Assembly (NCBI GenBank): GCA_949318235.1
Contig: OX439132.1
Coordinates: 30,640,243 to 30,704,242 of the forward strand
Length of the DNA stretch: 64,000 bases
Direction: 5' to 3'
Origin: Ecdyonurus torrentis
Taxonomy: Eukaryota; Arthropoda; Insecta; Ephemeroptera; Heptageniidae
Shown: piece by piece, positions 19,070 to 32,766 of the stretch
How positions within the stretch are numbered: position 1 is the stretch's first letter
How the letters are laid out: each line of letters starts with the position of its first letter
Program-made: the position numbers and the translations under genes
Notes under the pieces: generated by a model
The model's database searches: none
What the model saw: the letters and a program-made list of their open reading frames with translations, nothing else
Told to the model about the DNA's origin: nothing

Positions 19070-20477
19070 TATTAAACTATTTTCAAAAAGTTTTTTCATA
19101 GCTTAAAATGATTATGTAATATAATATATAAAATAATATAACAATGACTTTAAGGGGGAAAAAAGGAGCTTATTTTAAATTGCAGGACTTACTTGATATC
19201 TCATAACAAAAAACGCAAAAAAGTGTTGTTTCAGCTGCTTTTGTAAAAGATTTTTTGCTTGAGTAGATTTTTATCAAACAGCAGTGCTTTCTTTGGTTGC
19301 ATAAAAAGTAAAAAAAAATTTTAACTTTCTTATCTTAAAACACACACAAAAAGAAAAAAGACAAGAGATTTTTGTACGCATACAATTTTTTGTACTTTTT
19401 ATGTTGGTAGAAATACTAATAATCAGATCAATAAAGATCAAAATGTTTAACACACATGTAATAAGAGTTCATTAAAATTTAATTTTATTATTGGTGCATG
19501 AAAATACATACGTAATTTTAATATTAGAATAGTATGATGGTAAAGTTATAATATTAATTTTACAATTTATTATTAGAGCTATTTTTAATGAAATAAAATA
19601 CACTATGCTATATATATATATCAGTTCAAACTAAAATATAAAAGCAAAATAAATAATTTTATGTATTTTATTTCATACTATAAACAGAAGCATTGGATAG
19701 CGAAAAAAAAGCATTAAAAGTTGATCACGAAAAAAAAGAGAAAAAGTTAAAGAGGAAAATATTAAAGGTTGAAGTTTTTTCTTTTCCTTCCTTTTTTTAC
19801 TTCATGACTTTGATTCATTTTTTTCTTCATTCAACATTGTGCGCGGGTGTTTTTGTTAACAAACACTTTTGCACGACTTTCAATCCACAAAAGTTTCATT
19901 TAAAATTATATATATATATACATAGTGCCATGCCAATGCTCTTAATTTATTTCAAACTTATTAATTGAGGAAACTTTCATGGTTAAATTTATTTAATTAA
20001 ATGAATCAGTTTTTACACTTTAATATGATTTTTATGAAGAAAATGTCATTAACACTTATTTTGTAGTCTGGTGTATTTATTGTTATTATTTTACTTGTGT
20101 AAAAATGCAAAAACAAATGAAAAAAAAAAAAAAAAAAAGCAAATAGATTTATGAATTATTATTGCATTTACAATATAATTGTTTCATGTACTCTACTGCT
20201 TATGTGACTTTGCTAGAGACGTTTTTAACCCCCCCCCCCTAGATAACATGAGTTTTTTTCCTACCTTGTTTTGTTTTTTGAACAGTGTTGATGAATGAAA
20301 TTACAATAACCTACACCCCTATATTAAATCTATTTATAAAATTGAAGTCCCATTTTGTTATTTGTTACCGTAAAGTATTTAGTACAATTTTTTTTACTTC
20401 CGTAATTAAAAAAGAAAAATTATCTCATGCGTTATATACACGTGTAGCAAACGTATTATATTATATATACGTAGAGA
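19070..20477. other. AT-rich sequence, no gene recognised
   Basis: Holds an A run at 20119-20138 and a run of C at about 20230-20238. The open frame at 19693-19968 is lysine-rich then hydrophobic, with no recognisable domain. Confidence 0.5.
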
Positions 20478-20528
20478 TGAAGGATGTTTGTTGTGTGTGT
20501 GTGTGTGTGTTTCAACAAACATCCTTCA
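20478..20528. repeat. Perfect hairpin with (TG)n loop
   Basis: A 16-bp perfect inverted repeat, TGAAGGATGTTTGTTG at 20478-20493 and its complement at 20513-20528, encloses a 19-nt loop made of TG repeats and TTT. The stem is of mixed sequence and is not itself a simple repeat, so it is not explained by the microsatellite. No relative was noticed in the window. Confidence 0.8.
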
Positions 20529-22054
20529 GAACTATATGTTTTAATATCCTTTGAACATCAAGGGGAGGTTTTATGAATGTTTTATTGTGACCAATGTTTA
20601 GAGTGGTAGAATTAGAGTGAGTCGAGTACCCTTCAGCCACCAACTATACATATATAGGCTGTTAGCGTTTAAGTGATCAATTATCTCAATTATTAGCTAG
20701 GGATCATAGATGAAATAGTATAATATAGTTAAATTCAATATACCAACCTGTTTTACATATCTCTATTTTATGCGTTATTCTTTCTCTATTTCTCTTTCTT
20801 TTATATATTTCTTCATTTACTATTTGTAATTATTGAAGAAACTTTTAGTACAACAATAAGAAAAAAATTATTCTAAAACTTTTCTTAAACTATTTGAAAT
20901 GACAATTTTTACATTCAACTAAACATCTTAATCGATGATGATTTTACATAAAGATTGAAAAATATATAATAAATTGATGATAACAAGGAAAGATAATTTA
21001 TTTCTCTTAAATTTAAGATATTGCTATAATCTGTAATAAATTTGTATTGTGAAGTTATTTTCTTCAACCGGATGTTCAATTTTTGTACAGAGTTCTTGAA
21101 ATTGTAAATCTATTTCATTTTGAGGGTGTGATATTTTATTTCAAATCGTTAATTTTTCTTTCAACATAGAAAAAAAAAAACAAGTATAATGAATACCTCT
21201 CCATTTTTCATTTTTATAATTAGTATTTTTTTCTGATAAAAAATTGTATTCTAGAAATAATTATTAATACATTTAAAAGCATAAATTTTCCTTATACTTT
21301 TAATACTTTGTATGCGCATTTTTATAATAAACTCTGTGTTTGATATAAAAAAAAAAAGAAAATGATTAATATGAAAAACTTGTTAGTTGTGACCCAATTT
21401 AATTTATTTTCAGCTTAGATAGAGAAAATTAAATTACACGTAAAATAGTTTTAAAAAATATATGTACAGTATATATACAAATATTATTTTGCATACAGAG
21501 ATGCATTACAGCTTAGTGAGAATTTTTTAAATTATAAATATATGATTTGATACTTTGTACCACAAGGGAAAATATAGGTCATATGATTTGTTTTTATTTT
21601 ATATTTATATTTTATAGTGGTGCGAGTATTACGAAGGTAAATATTTTATGTGTCCTGTGTATTTGGTAGTTCAAAAATAAGTTAGCTAAGAATTTTTTTT
21701 AATTTCATTTATTTAAATATTTGTACCATGTATAACTTAATTGAGATATAGATATAAAAATTTGAATTGAATAGCTTCGAATTAATAATGCAATTAAGAA
21801 TTGTACTGTATATTTTTTTTTATGAAATATTTTAACACAAGTTTTACGTAAATAACATTAACCAAATGCTGTCAAAAAAAATGATATAAAAATAAAATAT
21901 ATACCTGTTAGAATTATGGATCATTTTTATATTTTACGTACTTGTAAAGGTACTTTATGTCAAAAAGAGTTCAGCAGCATCCCACCTCTCTCTACCACCC
22001 ACTAAGTTAGCGCGTGCATGCTTCATGTTGTGGAATGAGAGAGGTGGCTAGTGG

Positions 22055-22111
<57 letters not shown>

Positions 22112-22358
22112 AGGGGTTGTAGTGACGCAGGCATGAGTTTGAGGGTTTGTTTACTGGAGAGCTTTATTTCTGGAGTTCCCTCTGCAAAGCTTTATGTTCG
22201 GCTCTCACCCACTGATCTTTAACAACACACAAAGCAGCCACTTTGTATAAATATATTTATATGTAGTTATACACTATACTCTCTATACTTTTATGCTGTA
22301 ATGTCCTCTTTAAAAATCTATATCTGTCTAATTAAATTATATTTAAAATAATAATAAC
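20529..22358. other. AT-rich sequence with a GC-richer patch
   Basis: Mostly featureless. The patch 21965-22245 is richer in G and C. It has CCCACCTCTCTCTACC and a partly complementary GAGAGAGGTGGCTAGTGGGA, then (GA)n at 22063-22105 and GGGAGGGAGGGG. It could be regulatory or the remains of a mobile element; no exon frame is supported. Confidence 0.45.
22063..22105. repeat. (GA)n microsatellite
   Basis: About 21 GA units followed by GGGAGGGAGGGG, a purine-only tract. Confidence 0.95.
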
Positions 22359-22559
22359 TCGATGCCTCCGCTTCAAAAGCGAGCATCTACACTTTTCAGA
22401 TTCCCGACAAAACGACTATCTACACTTTTCACCGACGATCATCTGCAATGTTAAGTTTATGGCCGCTAGTCCGTTACAGCGCTGCTCGGAAAGTGCAGAT
22501 ATTCGTTTTGTCGGAAATCTGTAAAATGTAGATGCTCGCTTTTGACGCGGAGGCATTGA
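22359..22559. mobile_element. Palindromic element E (MITE-like)
   Basis: About 200 bp. One end reads ATGCCTCCGCTTCAAAAGCG and AGCATCTACACTTTTCAGAT. The complement of the other end reads ATGCCTCCGCGTCAAAAGCG and AGCATCTACATTTTACAGAT, continuing with CCGACAAAACGA on both sides. Arms are about 75 bp with few mismatches around a GC-richer centre containing AGTCCGTTACAGCGCTGC. Single copy here. A foldback element is the simplest reading. Confidence 0.75.
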
Positions 22560-23068
22560 TATATACAGAAAATAAAGATTGATGATCCAATTATTTCTAA
22601 ATTAACAACTGAATAATATTCTCTGCAGCAATAAATTGCAATGTTAAAACATTAAGATGGTAAAAGAAGCACATATAAAAGAAAGTAGTTTTTTGTGAAT
22701 ACAAGAAAACATGGATTTAAAAAAAACAAAAAAACTTGGCATCAAAGAAGACGTTATAATAATAATAAGAGAAATATATTTTGTCAAATAAAAGTGTCGT
22801 ATATTTTACTTTCCTTGTAAGTTTTATACCAAACCAAACATACATGTATGAATATATTAAATTTCTATGCTTGACTTTATAACTATGTGTAATAGTCACA
22901 AATAGTCACATAATATTGTCGAATCATAATAATGTCCTGTTTACTCGGAACAATATATACATTGAGTAATAAAATTGATTGCATGATAATATAATGGTAT
23001 TTAATGGTGATTGCGTGTAATCAATTTTCACTATATTGAAAATATTACTTCATGTGAAAGGGACTTGA

Positions 23069-23467
23069 AGCCCTTGTCAACTTACTTTTTTATCATTTAG
23101 AATACTAGATTGATAATTACCATACCATATTATCCATGAATTAGAAACCATCACGTTGATTTTGTATTTATTTTCGTTTATTTTCCTTTTTGCGGTTATA
23201 TCACGTATCTGAAGTCACAATGTGCCACCGTCAATCACAGTCACTGCTCTGGTCAAGTGATAAATTTAAGCCCCTCCCTCAAGTTCTTTACCCCTATCAC
23301 GGCCCCATTGGTACATTGTGACGTCAGATACGTGATATAACCGCAAAAAGGAAAATAAACGAAAATAGATACAAAATCAATATGTTGGTGTCTCATTCAT
23401 GGATATTAAGGTATGGTAATTATCAGTCTAGTATTTCAAATGATAAAAAAGTCAGTTGTCAAGGGCT
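23069..23467. mobile_element. MITE family B, copy 1
   Basis: About 399 bp with inverted arms of about 175 bp. Ends read AGCCCTTGTCAACTTACTTT and, on the opposite strand, AGCCCTTGACAACTGACTTT. Both continue with TTTTATCATTT, GATAATTACCATACC and CCTTTTTGCGGTTATATCAC. TGACGTCA is at 23319-23326 in one arm; the mate in the other arm has decayed to TGAAGTCA. The non-palindromic centre has CAATCACAGTCACTGCTC. It matches 52317-52709. No coding capacity. Confidence 0.85.
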
Positions 23468-25055
23468 TTAAAAAAATATATATGAAACGATTGAAACGGA
23501 TAAGAATTTCATGCAGGATCACACAATTTTTTTATATATAAATTTAATTTTTTCTGTATAAATAAAAGAAGAATGTAATTATACGATAAATTAAAACACG
23601 TTGAATAATAAAAAATATATTCACAAAAAGATACGATAACGTAATATTTAACTAAATTATTCACATCGATTAAAGCTTAATATAAAAATAGCTTTTTTGT
23701 TAAGTTATTAAATTTGAAAAAAAAAAAAAAAAAAAAAAAAAAAGAAAGAAGAAAAAAATTTATAATATTCATATAACAAAAAAGGAAGGTTAACTTATTC
23801 AGAGATATTTTATTAAAAATAAAAATTATCTTTCTTTTTTTTTATATATTTAATTTTACAAAGGCGAAACTTTATATTAAATTTTGCATCATGTTTTTCG
23901 TGCGTAGTTACAAATAAAATTAAAAACTAAGTATAATAATTATATATTTAAATTCTAGCATTACATTCAAAGTACAGACAATTGTGTTATTATTTAATTC
24001 TTTAAGAAAAAGTACTTTCATGTATATATGTCTTATTTTTGCGCTCTTAAAATGTTTCATCACATCATACTATGTATAATATAATCATCCCAATTCAAAC
24101 ATAGTTAACTTTAGTTTTGTATTTGAAAAAAAAAAAAAAACATCTTTTCTTCTTATATCCTAATCTATCTTTACATTCTAACAATTCATATTTAATAAAA
24201 AAACAATCGTATTTGCTTATAATAACAATGGAGCTTTTTTTATATTACATAACATATATCATCTAATTAACGTATTCGTTTATTATATAAACAATATTAA
24301 ATTAAGTGAGAGATGTTAAAATCACAGAAAGACCATCTATTCTAAACAAAAACTATTAATTATTACCTATGACAACACTGTCAGTCAAATCATGTCAAAT
24401 TCATTATGTAATTATGACATCATAATACTGAAATATAAAAAATGAGGAATGAAATGCGCAGCTCTGAGATTTCATATTGTATCCATGTTTTCTTGGATGC
24501 TATATTATTATTTTTTGCTATATATAAATAACTAATATAAAATATCTGAAAATCAATAATTAGTAATTATTAGCATGTGACATTTCAACTTGCTTTCCCT
24601 CTCTTACATATCATGTGACATTTATTTACTATCTAAACATAAACAAAGTTTTGTTCTAGTATTTAATTATAAATTACTATACATATTATAATTAACTGTT
24701 AAGTCCCTAGACTAATTATAACTTGTGTATATAAAGTCAAAACTAGGTTATTTTACATAAAATTTATATAAACATTGTAAGTATATGTGTAATGCATTCA
24801 ACGCAGTAGTAAAAGTTCAAATTATTAATTTAATTTAATTTACAAAGGGGCGTTGTTCTAAAAACATGCATATTGTGTTACGGTATGTTATGTACTGTAT
24901 ATTTAGTATTAAATGTGTTGTATAAAGGTTTATTATGATTAAAGGTGAGTTGTATTTAATTATTTTTATATACACAATGTCATGTTTATACTAATTGAAT
25001 TTTACATTGCATAAAATAAACTTTTTTTTTCTTCTGTTTTGAGTACAGTACATTT

Positions 25056-25056
<1 letters not shown>
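23468..25056. other. AT-rich sequence, no gene recognised
   Basis: Contains A runs at 23719-23743 and 24125-24140. No exon, RNA or repeat copy recognised. Confidence 0.55.
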
Positions 25057-25086
<30 letters not shown>

Positions 25087-25358
25087 GATCTTTATTTAAG
25101 GCGCATAAAGGGCTTTTTCAACCCTATTACATGAACCTTGGCTAAAACAAATGCCAATATAATTATACATAAAAACATAATTTATTATACAATAATCAAA
25201 CAATTTTCAACTATTAGGTGGACGCATACACATCCTAGTGACTTATGAGCCAGCTCAATCACAGTTTTATTTCAACAAAATTAACACAGTGTAAATATAA
25301 CTGAATTTTATTTCACCACAACATTATTTTAATATCATTTCAATACGATTCAGACACA
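25057..25358 (-). mobile_element. LINE 3' untranslated region and TTA-repeat tail
   Basis: Follows the ORF2 remnant at 25359-25730 on the minus strand. It ends GGTTCATGTAATAGGG, a short hairpin-forming TAGGGTTGAAAAAGCCCTTT, GCGCCTTAAATAAAGATC and about ten ATT/TTA units at 25057-25086. The order CATGTAA, GGG...CCC, G(C)GCCT, TAATAAA, ATT repeat is the same as in the orphan tails at 1787, 5652 and 26328. Confidence 0.7.
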
Positions 25359-25730
25359 TTAAAACCTAGGCGTTAAATATCGAGCTAGCAATTTTTTCTC
25401 AACATTGTTTTTAAATATATTTTTAGACTGATTACAACACAAATCAGAGCGGAGCTCATTCCAAAGTTTATAACAGATTACTCCTAATGAATTACTTGGA
25501 GCATCTCTACCCACAAAGGGTGCTTGCAAATAAAAGTCATGCTTTCTAGTCACTCTGGAATTTACACTTTTCATCAATGTAAAAATATTACTAAGGTAAC
25601 TAGGCGCATAACCGTGCAATACTTTGTGAGTAAATGATAATAAATGCAGCTCTCTCCTTTCATTCACTTTAAGAACAGAAGTTTTTAGATAACATGCAGA
25701 AACATGGTCAAATTTTCTTAAATTAAACAC
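25359..25730 (-). pseudogene. LINE reverse transcriptase C-terminal remnant
   Basis: A 123-residue frame resembling the end of non-LTR retrotransposon ORF2. Visible pieces are ERRELHLLSFTHKVLHGYAP followed by SYLSNIF (the usual R-R-x-x-H-L-L-x-F-x-H-K-x-x-x-G-x-x-P-x-Y-L pattern), a region with TRKHDFYLQAPFVGRD, then KLWNELRSDL (W-N-x-L) and a short F-K-N-x-x-E-K-K-L-L ending. Upstream RT catalytic motifs are absent, so this is a 5'-truncated, inactive copy. The 3' UTR and tail that follow support the call. The clade (Jockey, CR1 or similar) cannot be fixed from this piece. Confidence 0.75.
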
Positions 25731-25903
25731 TCATATTATACTCATATTAACTAAGTAAGAGAAATTATGGTTTCTAATATTTGCCTTTAAAAGCAATGGT
25801 ACTATATTATTGCAGGGATAAAATAAATATGCTGGCTTGTATTCATCAATATTTATTCCTTACAACATAATTTATGCTATACTGCATGATAACTATTTTA
25901 TAC

Positions 25904-26215
25904 TATAAGGGTGGTTTCATTCATGTTAAAGTCGACGTCATAAGTGAGTACTAAATAACATTGGCCGGTATAGGAAAATGGCACATTTTGCCAGTTTAAA
26001 AATACTTCGCAATTTTCTTGAGAGCATTGATGCTGTAAACAGGTTGAATTAGTACCTCAAGTGTGCAAGAAAAATAATAATGACCAAAAAAAATAGCTAA
26101 TTTACCAAAGAAAATAGCCAAAAACTACGTTTTTTCTATGCTGAGCAATGTTATTCATTGCTCAAGATGGGCATCGAAGAGCACTCAGAATGACGTCATG
26201 CTTACACACCCTATA
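25904..26215 (+). mobile_element. MITE family C, copy 2
   Basis: Starts TATAAGGGTGGTTTCATTCA and ends CACCCTATA. Internal landmarks are GTCGACGTCATAAGTGAGTA, TTGGCCGGTATAGGAAAATG, GAGAGCATTGATGCTGT, GCTGAGCAATGTTATTCATT and CACTCAGAATGACGTCATGC (TGACGTCA at 26191-26198). Both ends carry GACGTCAT followed within a few bases by GAGTRCT in inverted orientation, so the terminal inverted repeat is recognisable despite divergence. TA at both outer ends would fit a Tc1/mariner-type target duplication. Confidence 0.8.
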
Positions 26216-26327
26216 CAGTATAATAGTATTTTATTGAAAACTTATAATTATACCTATATGTATTGTATAAAACTGAAATTATGAAACACTCTGACAAGTG
26301 ATTGTTGTTAAAAATAATAATAATAAT

Positions 26328-26395
26328 AAAGTCTGAGGACCATGCGTGGGTATGTACCTTTTTTTGCCTCTTAATAAAAATTAATTATTATTAAT
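26328..26395 (+). mobile_element. LINE 3' tail, TTA-repeat lineage
   Basis: GTCTGAGGACCATGCGTGGG, TATGTACC, TTTTTTTGCCTCTTAATAAA and ATTATTATTAAT. Plus-strand relative of 1787-1870 and 5652-5720. Also preceded by an (AAT)n tract at about 26313-26328. Confidence 0.6.
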
Positions 26396-27521
26396 ATTCT
26401 ATATCATAATGTTTTATGTTCAAGGTGTTCTACGCCTTTAAAAAAATATTAAAAATTTATAATAAAATAAATGAAAGAAGAAAACGAGTTGAAAATAGTT
26501 AAAATGAGCTATTAAAAACATTATTTAAAGATAAACAAAGGTTAAAAAAATAATAAAAAAAGAGGATTTATCTGTAGCTTTGAAGAACATGTTATAATTT
26601 TGTAACAAAGAAAAAGAATGACAATCTTACAAGTTAGTTTGTTTATAATATAACTTGTATAGCATGTTTAAATTGAATGCTAATGACCTCTATATAGTTA
26701 ATTCTGTATAGTTATTCTAAATATATACTATACCATTATTTATGTATGTACTTTATACGTATAACAGATACAAAAATAACTTCGCTTTCATTATTAAAAT
26801 GTATTTTTAAAATAGATCTGTGAATGAATAATTGAAATGATACTTTTTATTTTCTTTGATGTAAAAATAATATATATATATAGCGTCATTTGTATGTTCA
26901 AAAGAGAGTATATATATATATCTGTAAGAGGAAATAATAAGCATGGTACTTTTATCTTTAGAATGTAATTACTTTAATGAATAACATACGTATGTAACTT
27001 GTTAAATGTTTTACGAGCATAATTATAATATGTAAAATTAATTTAAAAATAATTTATTTTAAAGCTTTTGGAAAATTAAAGTAGAAATTTCATTTTTTTA
27101 AAAATTTAATTTAAATAACGGTTCTTAAAATTTTAATTTAATAAGAATATTCATAAGTCTTGAAAAACTGCTTTATTAAATGTGATTTTTATTGATACTT
27201 TGTTTTTATTATTAAAACTTTTAATTAATACTTTTTATTAGACTTTATAATTTTCAAAAGGATCCCCCTAACTTAAATAATTGTTAATAATGTAGTATTC
27301 AAATATTCTTACATGTTAATATTATATTGTAATATTAATAACAGAAACATTACAAGATCAATAATGAAAACTAAAATGAAATAAATGTAACAAAATATAT
27401 TCTAAGTTGTTAAGGAATTAACTTAATGTATAAATTTTCTGTATAATAATATTATGTGTATATGTCTGTATAATGTGTGTGTGTGTATTTTTTATAGTAT
27501 AAAGTTTCATTTAGAGAACTT

Positions 27522-27522
<1 letters not shown>
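26396..27522. other. AT-rich sequence, no gene recognised
   Basis: No exon, RNA or repeat copy recognised; short (TA)n at 26870-26882 and 26911-26922. Confidence 0.55.

Positions 27523-27616
<94 letters not shown>
27523..27616. repeat. (TA)n microsatellite
   Basis: About 45 uninterrupted TA units; a short (GT)n lies at 27475-27487. Confidence 0.97.
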
Positions 27617-27619
<3 letters not shown>

Positions 27620-28608
27620 TACACACACAAGTTTTGTTTAGCAAGATAAAGTACATACTGTAAGTAACTTCAACTTCATAATAATGGTTTAGAAGCCTCT
27701 GTTATATCATAAGTAAGCAAGTAAAATACTTTATATGGCTTGATACGGGAGAGAAAGAGAAAGAGAGTGAGAGATGGGAGTTACAAAATCATCTTCATTA
27801 AACAGTTTATGTCATGGATCAATGATCATAAAAAGACTAAACTATAAAAAATATATTACACAATATAATACAATTTATAAATACAGTACAACAAAATGTC
27901 TAAAGATTTTATGATTTATTTTTTTCTGTGAGATTTTAAAGTGTAGGTATAAGCTATTATAATAAAATTTAACATTTGTCAGTAAAATATTGTAGTGTGT
28001 ATTTACGTTACATAAAAATTATAATTTGAAGAACAAAATATTGTAGAGAAAAATGTCAACAAAATTTTGCATAAGAGCTTTCTTTACAAAACAACCCACA
28101 ACGAAGAAAAAAAAGAAGTTAGTTTATTAACCATAAAAATTTGATTTTGTTTTTTTAAAACTTCTTTTTTTTTTACGCACGACCGCCCCTTGCGAATAAC
28201 AAAGAGATGCTTGCAAATCTAGTGAATCTATTACCCTGATCAAAATTCACCCTTGGACAAAAGAATGTAATGAATGCAAATTCATATTTTATTATAAAAC
28301 AAATAAAATTTCACATTGATCTATATATTTTCATATTATGCAATAAAGTAAAGTGAAGTAAAAAAAAAAAAAAAAAAAATACTAGTGTCATTAATGAAAT
28401 AACAACGATCCAATATAATGCATTATTCAGTATTTCAAGGAATTTCAAGGAGCATAATATTATACTGTTATATATTATCAATATATTATGTAATAAGTAT
28501 AGTTTTCATGCATAACTTAATCGATGTGAATATTTGTTTAATGAAGTTTATATTATGCATGATATTATGAAAACATAATATAGTAGTATAAAATATAATT
28601 TATTGGAT

Positions 28609-28713
28609 GTGAATTAAAATGAAATTATTACATATAATAATTTCATTTTAGTTCACACTGCACATTGCATTTAGTTCTATCATTACATATTATGTAATGA
28701 TAGACTAAATGCA
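28609..28713. repeat. Two adjacent hairpins
   Basis: Hairpin 1: arms 28609-28630 and 28635-28656, 22 bp with one mismatch and a 4-nt loop CATA. Hairpin 2: TGCATTTAG at 28666-28674 pairs with 28705-28713, and CTATCATTACATA at 28677-28689 pairs with 28691-28703, with a 2-versus-1 nt bulge and a 1-nt centre. They lie 9 nt apart. Stems are of mixed sequence, not simple repeats. They could be remnants of small foldback elements or extrusion-prone palindromes. Confidence 0.75.
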
Positions 28714-31349
28714 ACTGAAACAGTGTATTAATTATATTTGAAATAATGTCTTATTTAATATTGAAGTGATATATTAGTGTAATATGTAATAGTGTATTAG
28801 TAATATAATATATTGTAGTGTAATATTTTGTGACTTTTTAGGGATTTTTTTAAATTTTTTTTTAAGTGATTTATTATTATTTCCTACGTAATGAAATAAA
28901 AGTTACTAAAATTATCATCAAATGCATATTCCCTCACTTAAAAAACGGAGTTTTTTTATTTAAATATTTGTAAATATTCTCATTACACCGTTACAAAATC
29001 CATTAAAATGAACTGAAATAAAAAAAATAAAAGTGTAAAAAAAAGCTTATATCAAGACACAATACTATATTTATAAAAATGAAGTTTAAAGTGAAAGCCT
29101 AAAGCATACTTTGACTTTGAAAAAGTAAATATTTATACTTTATATTAAACTTATAAGTTATAGGTTATTCAAACAAATCAGAGCATACGTTATCAGCGAT
29201 GTAAATATGATAACATTGATCACAATGATAGTGCGTCTTTATATATAATATGAAGAAGTAAATAAGTAATCGACGTACTGTATATAGAGAAGAGCTTGCG
29301 ACTTGAAAAAACGTCAATATTTATACAAAGTCAATCCTGCTATGATATACGTACACTTTCTACCTTTGATAAAGTAACGGAATTAAATAAGATTAAAATT
29401 GGTGTTACTTTAGATTTAAATAGCTTATCATATCAGATCCATATAGAACTTACTTTAAATAAATTAAAGATTATAATATTGATATACTGTTTCAATATAA
29501 CACTTTTTTATATACATTTTAATATGTGTATCAATATAAAATAAAGCATTTCAATGGAATAAATTTATGTTTGTGAAGTTATATCATATGAAAACTGAAA
29601 TAACTGAAAACTTTTCATTTTTGTACTATTATTAGTATAATTAATTTTTCTAATTACTTTTTATTTTTAATTTTATTTTGTGTTATTATTAGTATATGAA
29701 AATTATAAATATATGCTCGAATGCAATAAATAATGTAATTTATGCTGTATTTGCGTCATATGTATAGCAAAAAAAACAACATTGCTATTTTATAATTACA
29801 TAAATGACTAAACCATATGCAATAATTTTTTATGCTAGTAAGTATCCTTATCATAATTATGCTATGATGTATACTATAATTTGTTATGAACAAATGTTTT
29901 TGAAATCAGGTTAATATAATTATTATGCGTTTTTTCTGTGTTGTATAATTTATTTAACAAAAACATTAGAATAATAATAATTAATGTTATCAAAAGAAGT
30001 AAAAGCAAAACAAAATAATAACACAATAATAATAATAAACAGTATACCAAAAGTTCTTATAACAAAATAATATAAATGTGGCAGTTAAGTTTTTTTTTGT
30101 AGTAATAAGTGAAGAAAAACTCAAGTTCTAATATCAAAAATAAAGACTGACTTTCAATCTTTTAGTGTTTATACTGTACAGATACGTATTTAAAATCGAT
30201 TCTTTTTTTATATATTAAAAGTTCAAGTGGTCTATACAGTGCGAAATTTTAGGGAATGAAATAGTCATTATTAAAAGTAAAGATAAAGAGAGTTCAATAT
30301 ACTCGTCATACGACAACGATGATACAGACAGGAAAGATAAATTTGTTTTTAACTTCATTTCATTTATATGACTTTTTTATGTATTTATTTTCTTTGTTTA
30401 CGTCTGATATGTCTCTTTCTTAAACTCCCAGGAAACGCTCAATTTTTTATAGCGTGATCTTCTTTCAATGTCCGCAATTTTTTTTAATGCTCTTCTTCTT
30501 AAACTTCATTTGAAATGTTTACTTTTTTTTATCGTTTCACGATTGTGACTTATTTTTTAACAAATATAAGCAATTATAATTATTATTATTATTTTGTTTA
30601 ATTATACTGAGAAATAAGCTCTCGTTTCTAAGTTTATTACTTTTCATTTGTTTGGCATTTTTTTTTCAAAAACTTTTATAAAAATAAATAAAAGTTTCTA
30701 ATTGTACAGCTTTTCTTTGTAAAAAAATAAGTTTAATAATATTTTCTGTTATTATTAGTATTATTATTTAATATCGAGAATATGCATATTTTATGACATT
30801 TTCTTGCAATTTAAAATTAAAATGGACATAAAAATAAATTTTAAAAACACACTTCACTTTGGTTAGTCAATAAGAAAATATATATTTATTGAAACAGCCA
30901 TGTAAACCTTATATTTTATGATTTTTAGAAAGGAAATATAAGAATAATAACATCATTAATAATACAGGATGGAAAAAAATGACAGTGAGCAAAAAGTATT
31001 AAAGTTGAAATGCTTGATCGAAAAATCTATTTATTTTTTATTATTTATGATTGGAAACCTCATGTTTCTATATAACAAAAATAATATTATCAACTGAACA
31101 CTGATAATAAATTGTTATCATATAGCTTGATATAATATTGGTTTTAAGACAGTGACTTTTTTATATCTATTTTTTTCCTCGTATTGAAAATTATATTTTA
31201 TTCAATATAAGACAAATGTATTCCTTTATTTTATATCAATATCAAGTTTATTTTATAGCTTGAAGATCTTTATATATTTGCATATTTGACTTTTTTATGT
31301 AAACGTGGTGTACAAAAAGTTATTATTATTATTTCAATTTTAGCTTACT
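28714..31349. other. AT-rich sequence, no gene recognised
   Basis: The frame at 29296-29544 has no recognisable domain. No repeat copy was found. Confidence 0.5.
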
Positions 31350-31695
31350 TTAAAGACATAGAGAACATGAAAACAAATGCATTTATGACAAAACACTTTG
31401 TATGACTCACACAAATAACATTGATTGGTCTGAAAAACCAACTGTAGCGCCGTAGCAGAGATCAGAAAATTTCGATTTATGCAACCTGCACAACATTTTC
31501 ATGCTATATAGTTTTTGCCTGTTTCTGACGTCATAAACAGAAATATTCACGCAAATTGCATATTTTACAGTTTTTTCACGCTCTCTTGTGGGGCCACATT
31601 TACATTCTGGTAAAAATTATCATCAGTTTTGTAAATACCATTTTGTGTTAAATGATTAAAAAGAACATGTTGTTTCATGTTTTCTATGCCTTTAA
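31350..31695 (+). mobile_element. MITE family A, copy 4
   Basis: TTAAAG at the start and CTTTAA at the end. It matches copies at 1351 and 62770: AGACATAGAGAACATGAAAA, GTAGCGCCGTAGCAGAGATC, CTGACGTCATAAACAG (TGACGTCA at 31526-31533) and TTCATGTTTTCTATGCCTTT. The ends are inverted repeats of each other over roughly 25 bp. Confidence 0.85.
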
Positions 31696-31900
31696 ATTAA
31701 TACTGCGCAAAGTAAGAAATTATCTGCCATTTAGTAAGTACGTATACAGTTAAAAAAAATTATGGTATAACTAATTTTAGAATCTATTTTCTTACATTCT
31801 TAGCTTGTTTATGAAGGCAATCGTCTTTAGCTGGAAATATTTGAATGACTAATTTTGAAACTTTTTTTCTGTGTTTTAAAAACACTAGATTAATTAAATA

Positions 31901-32766
<866 letters not shown>

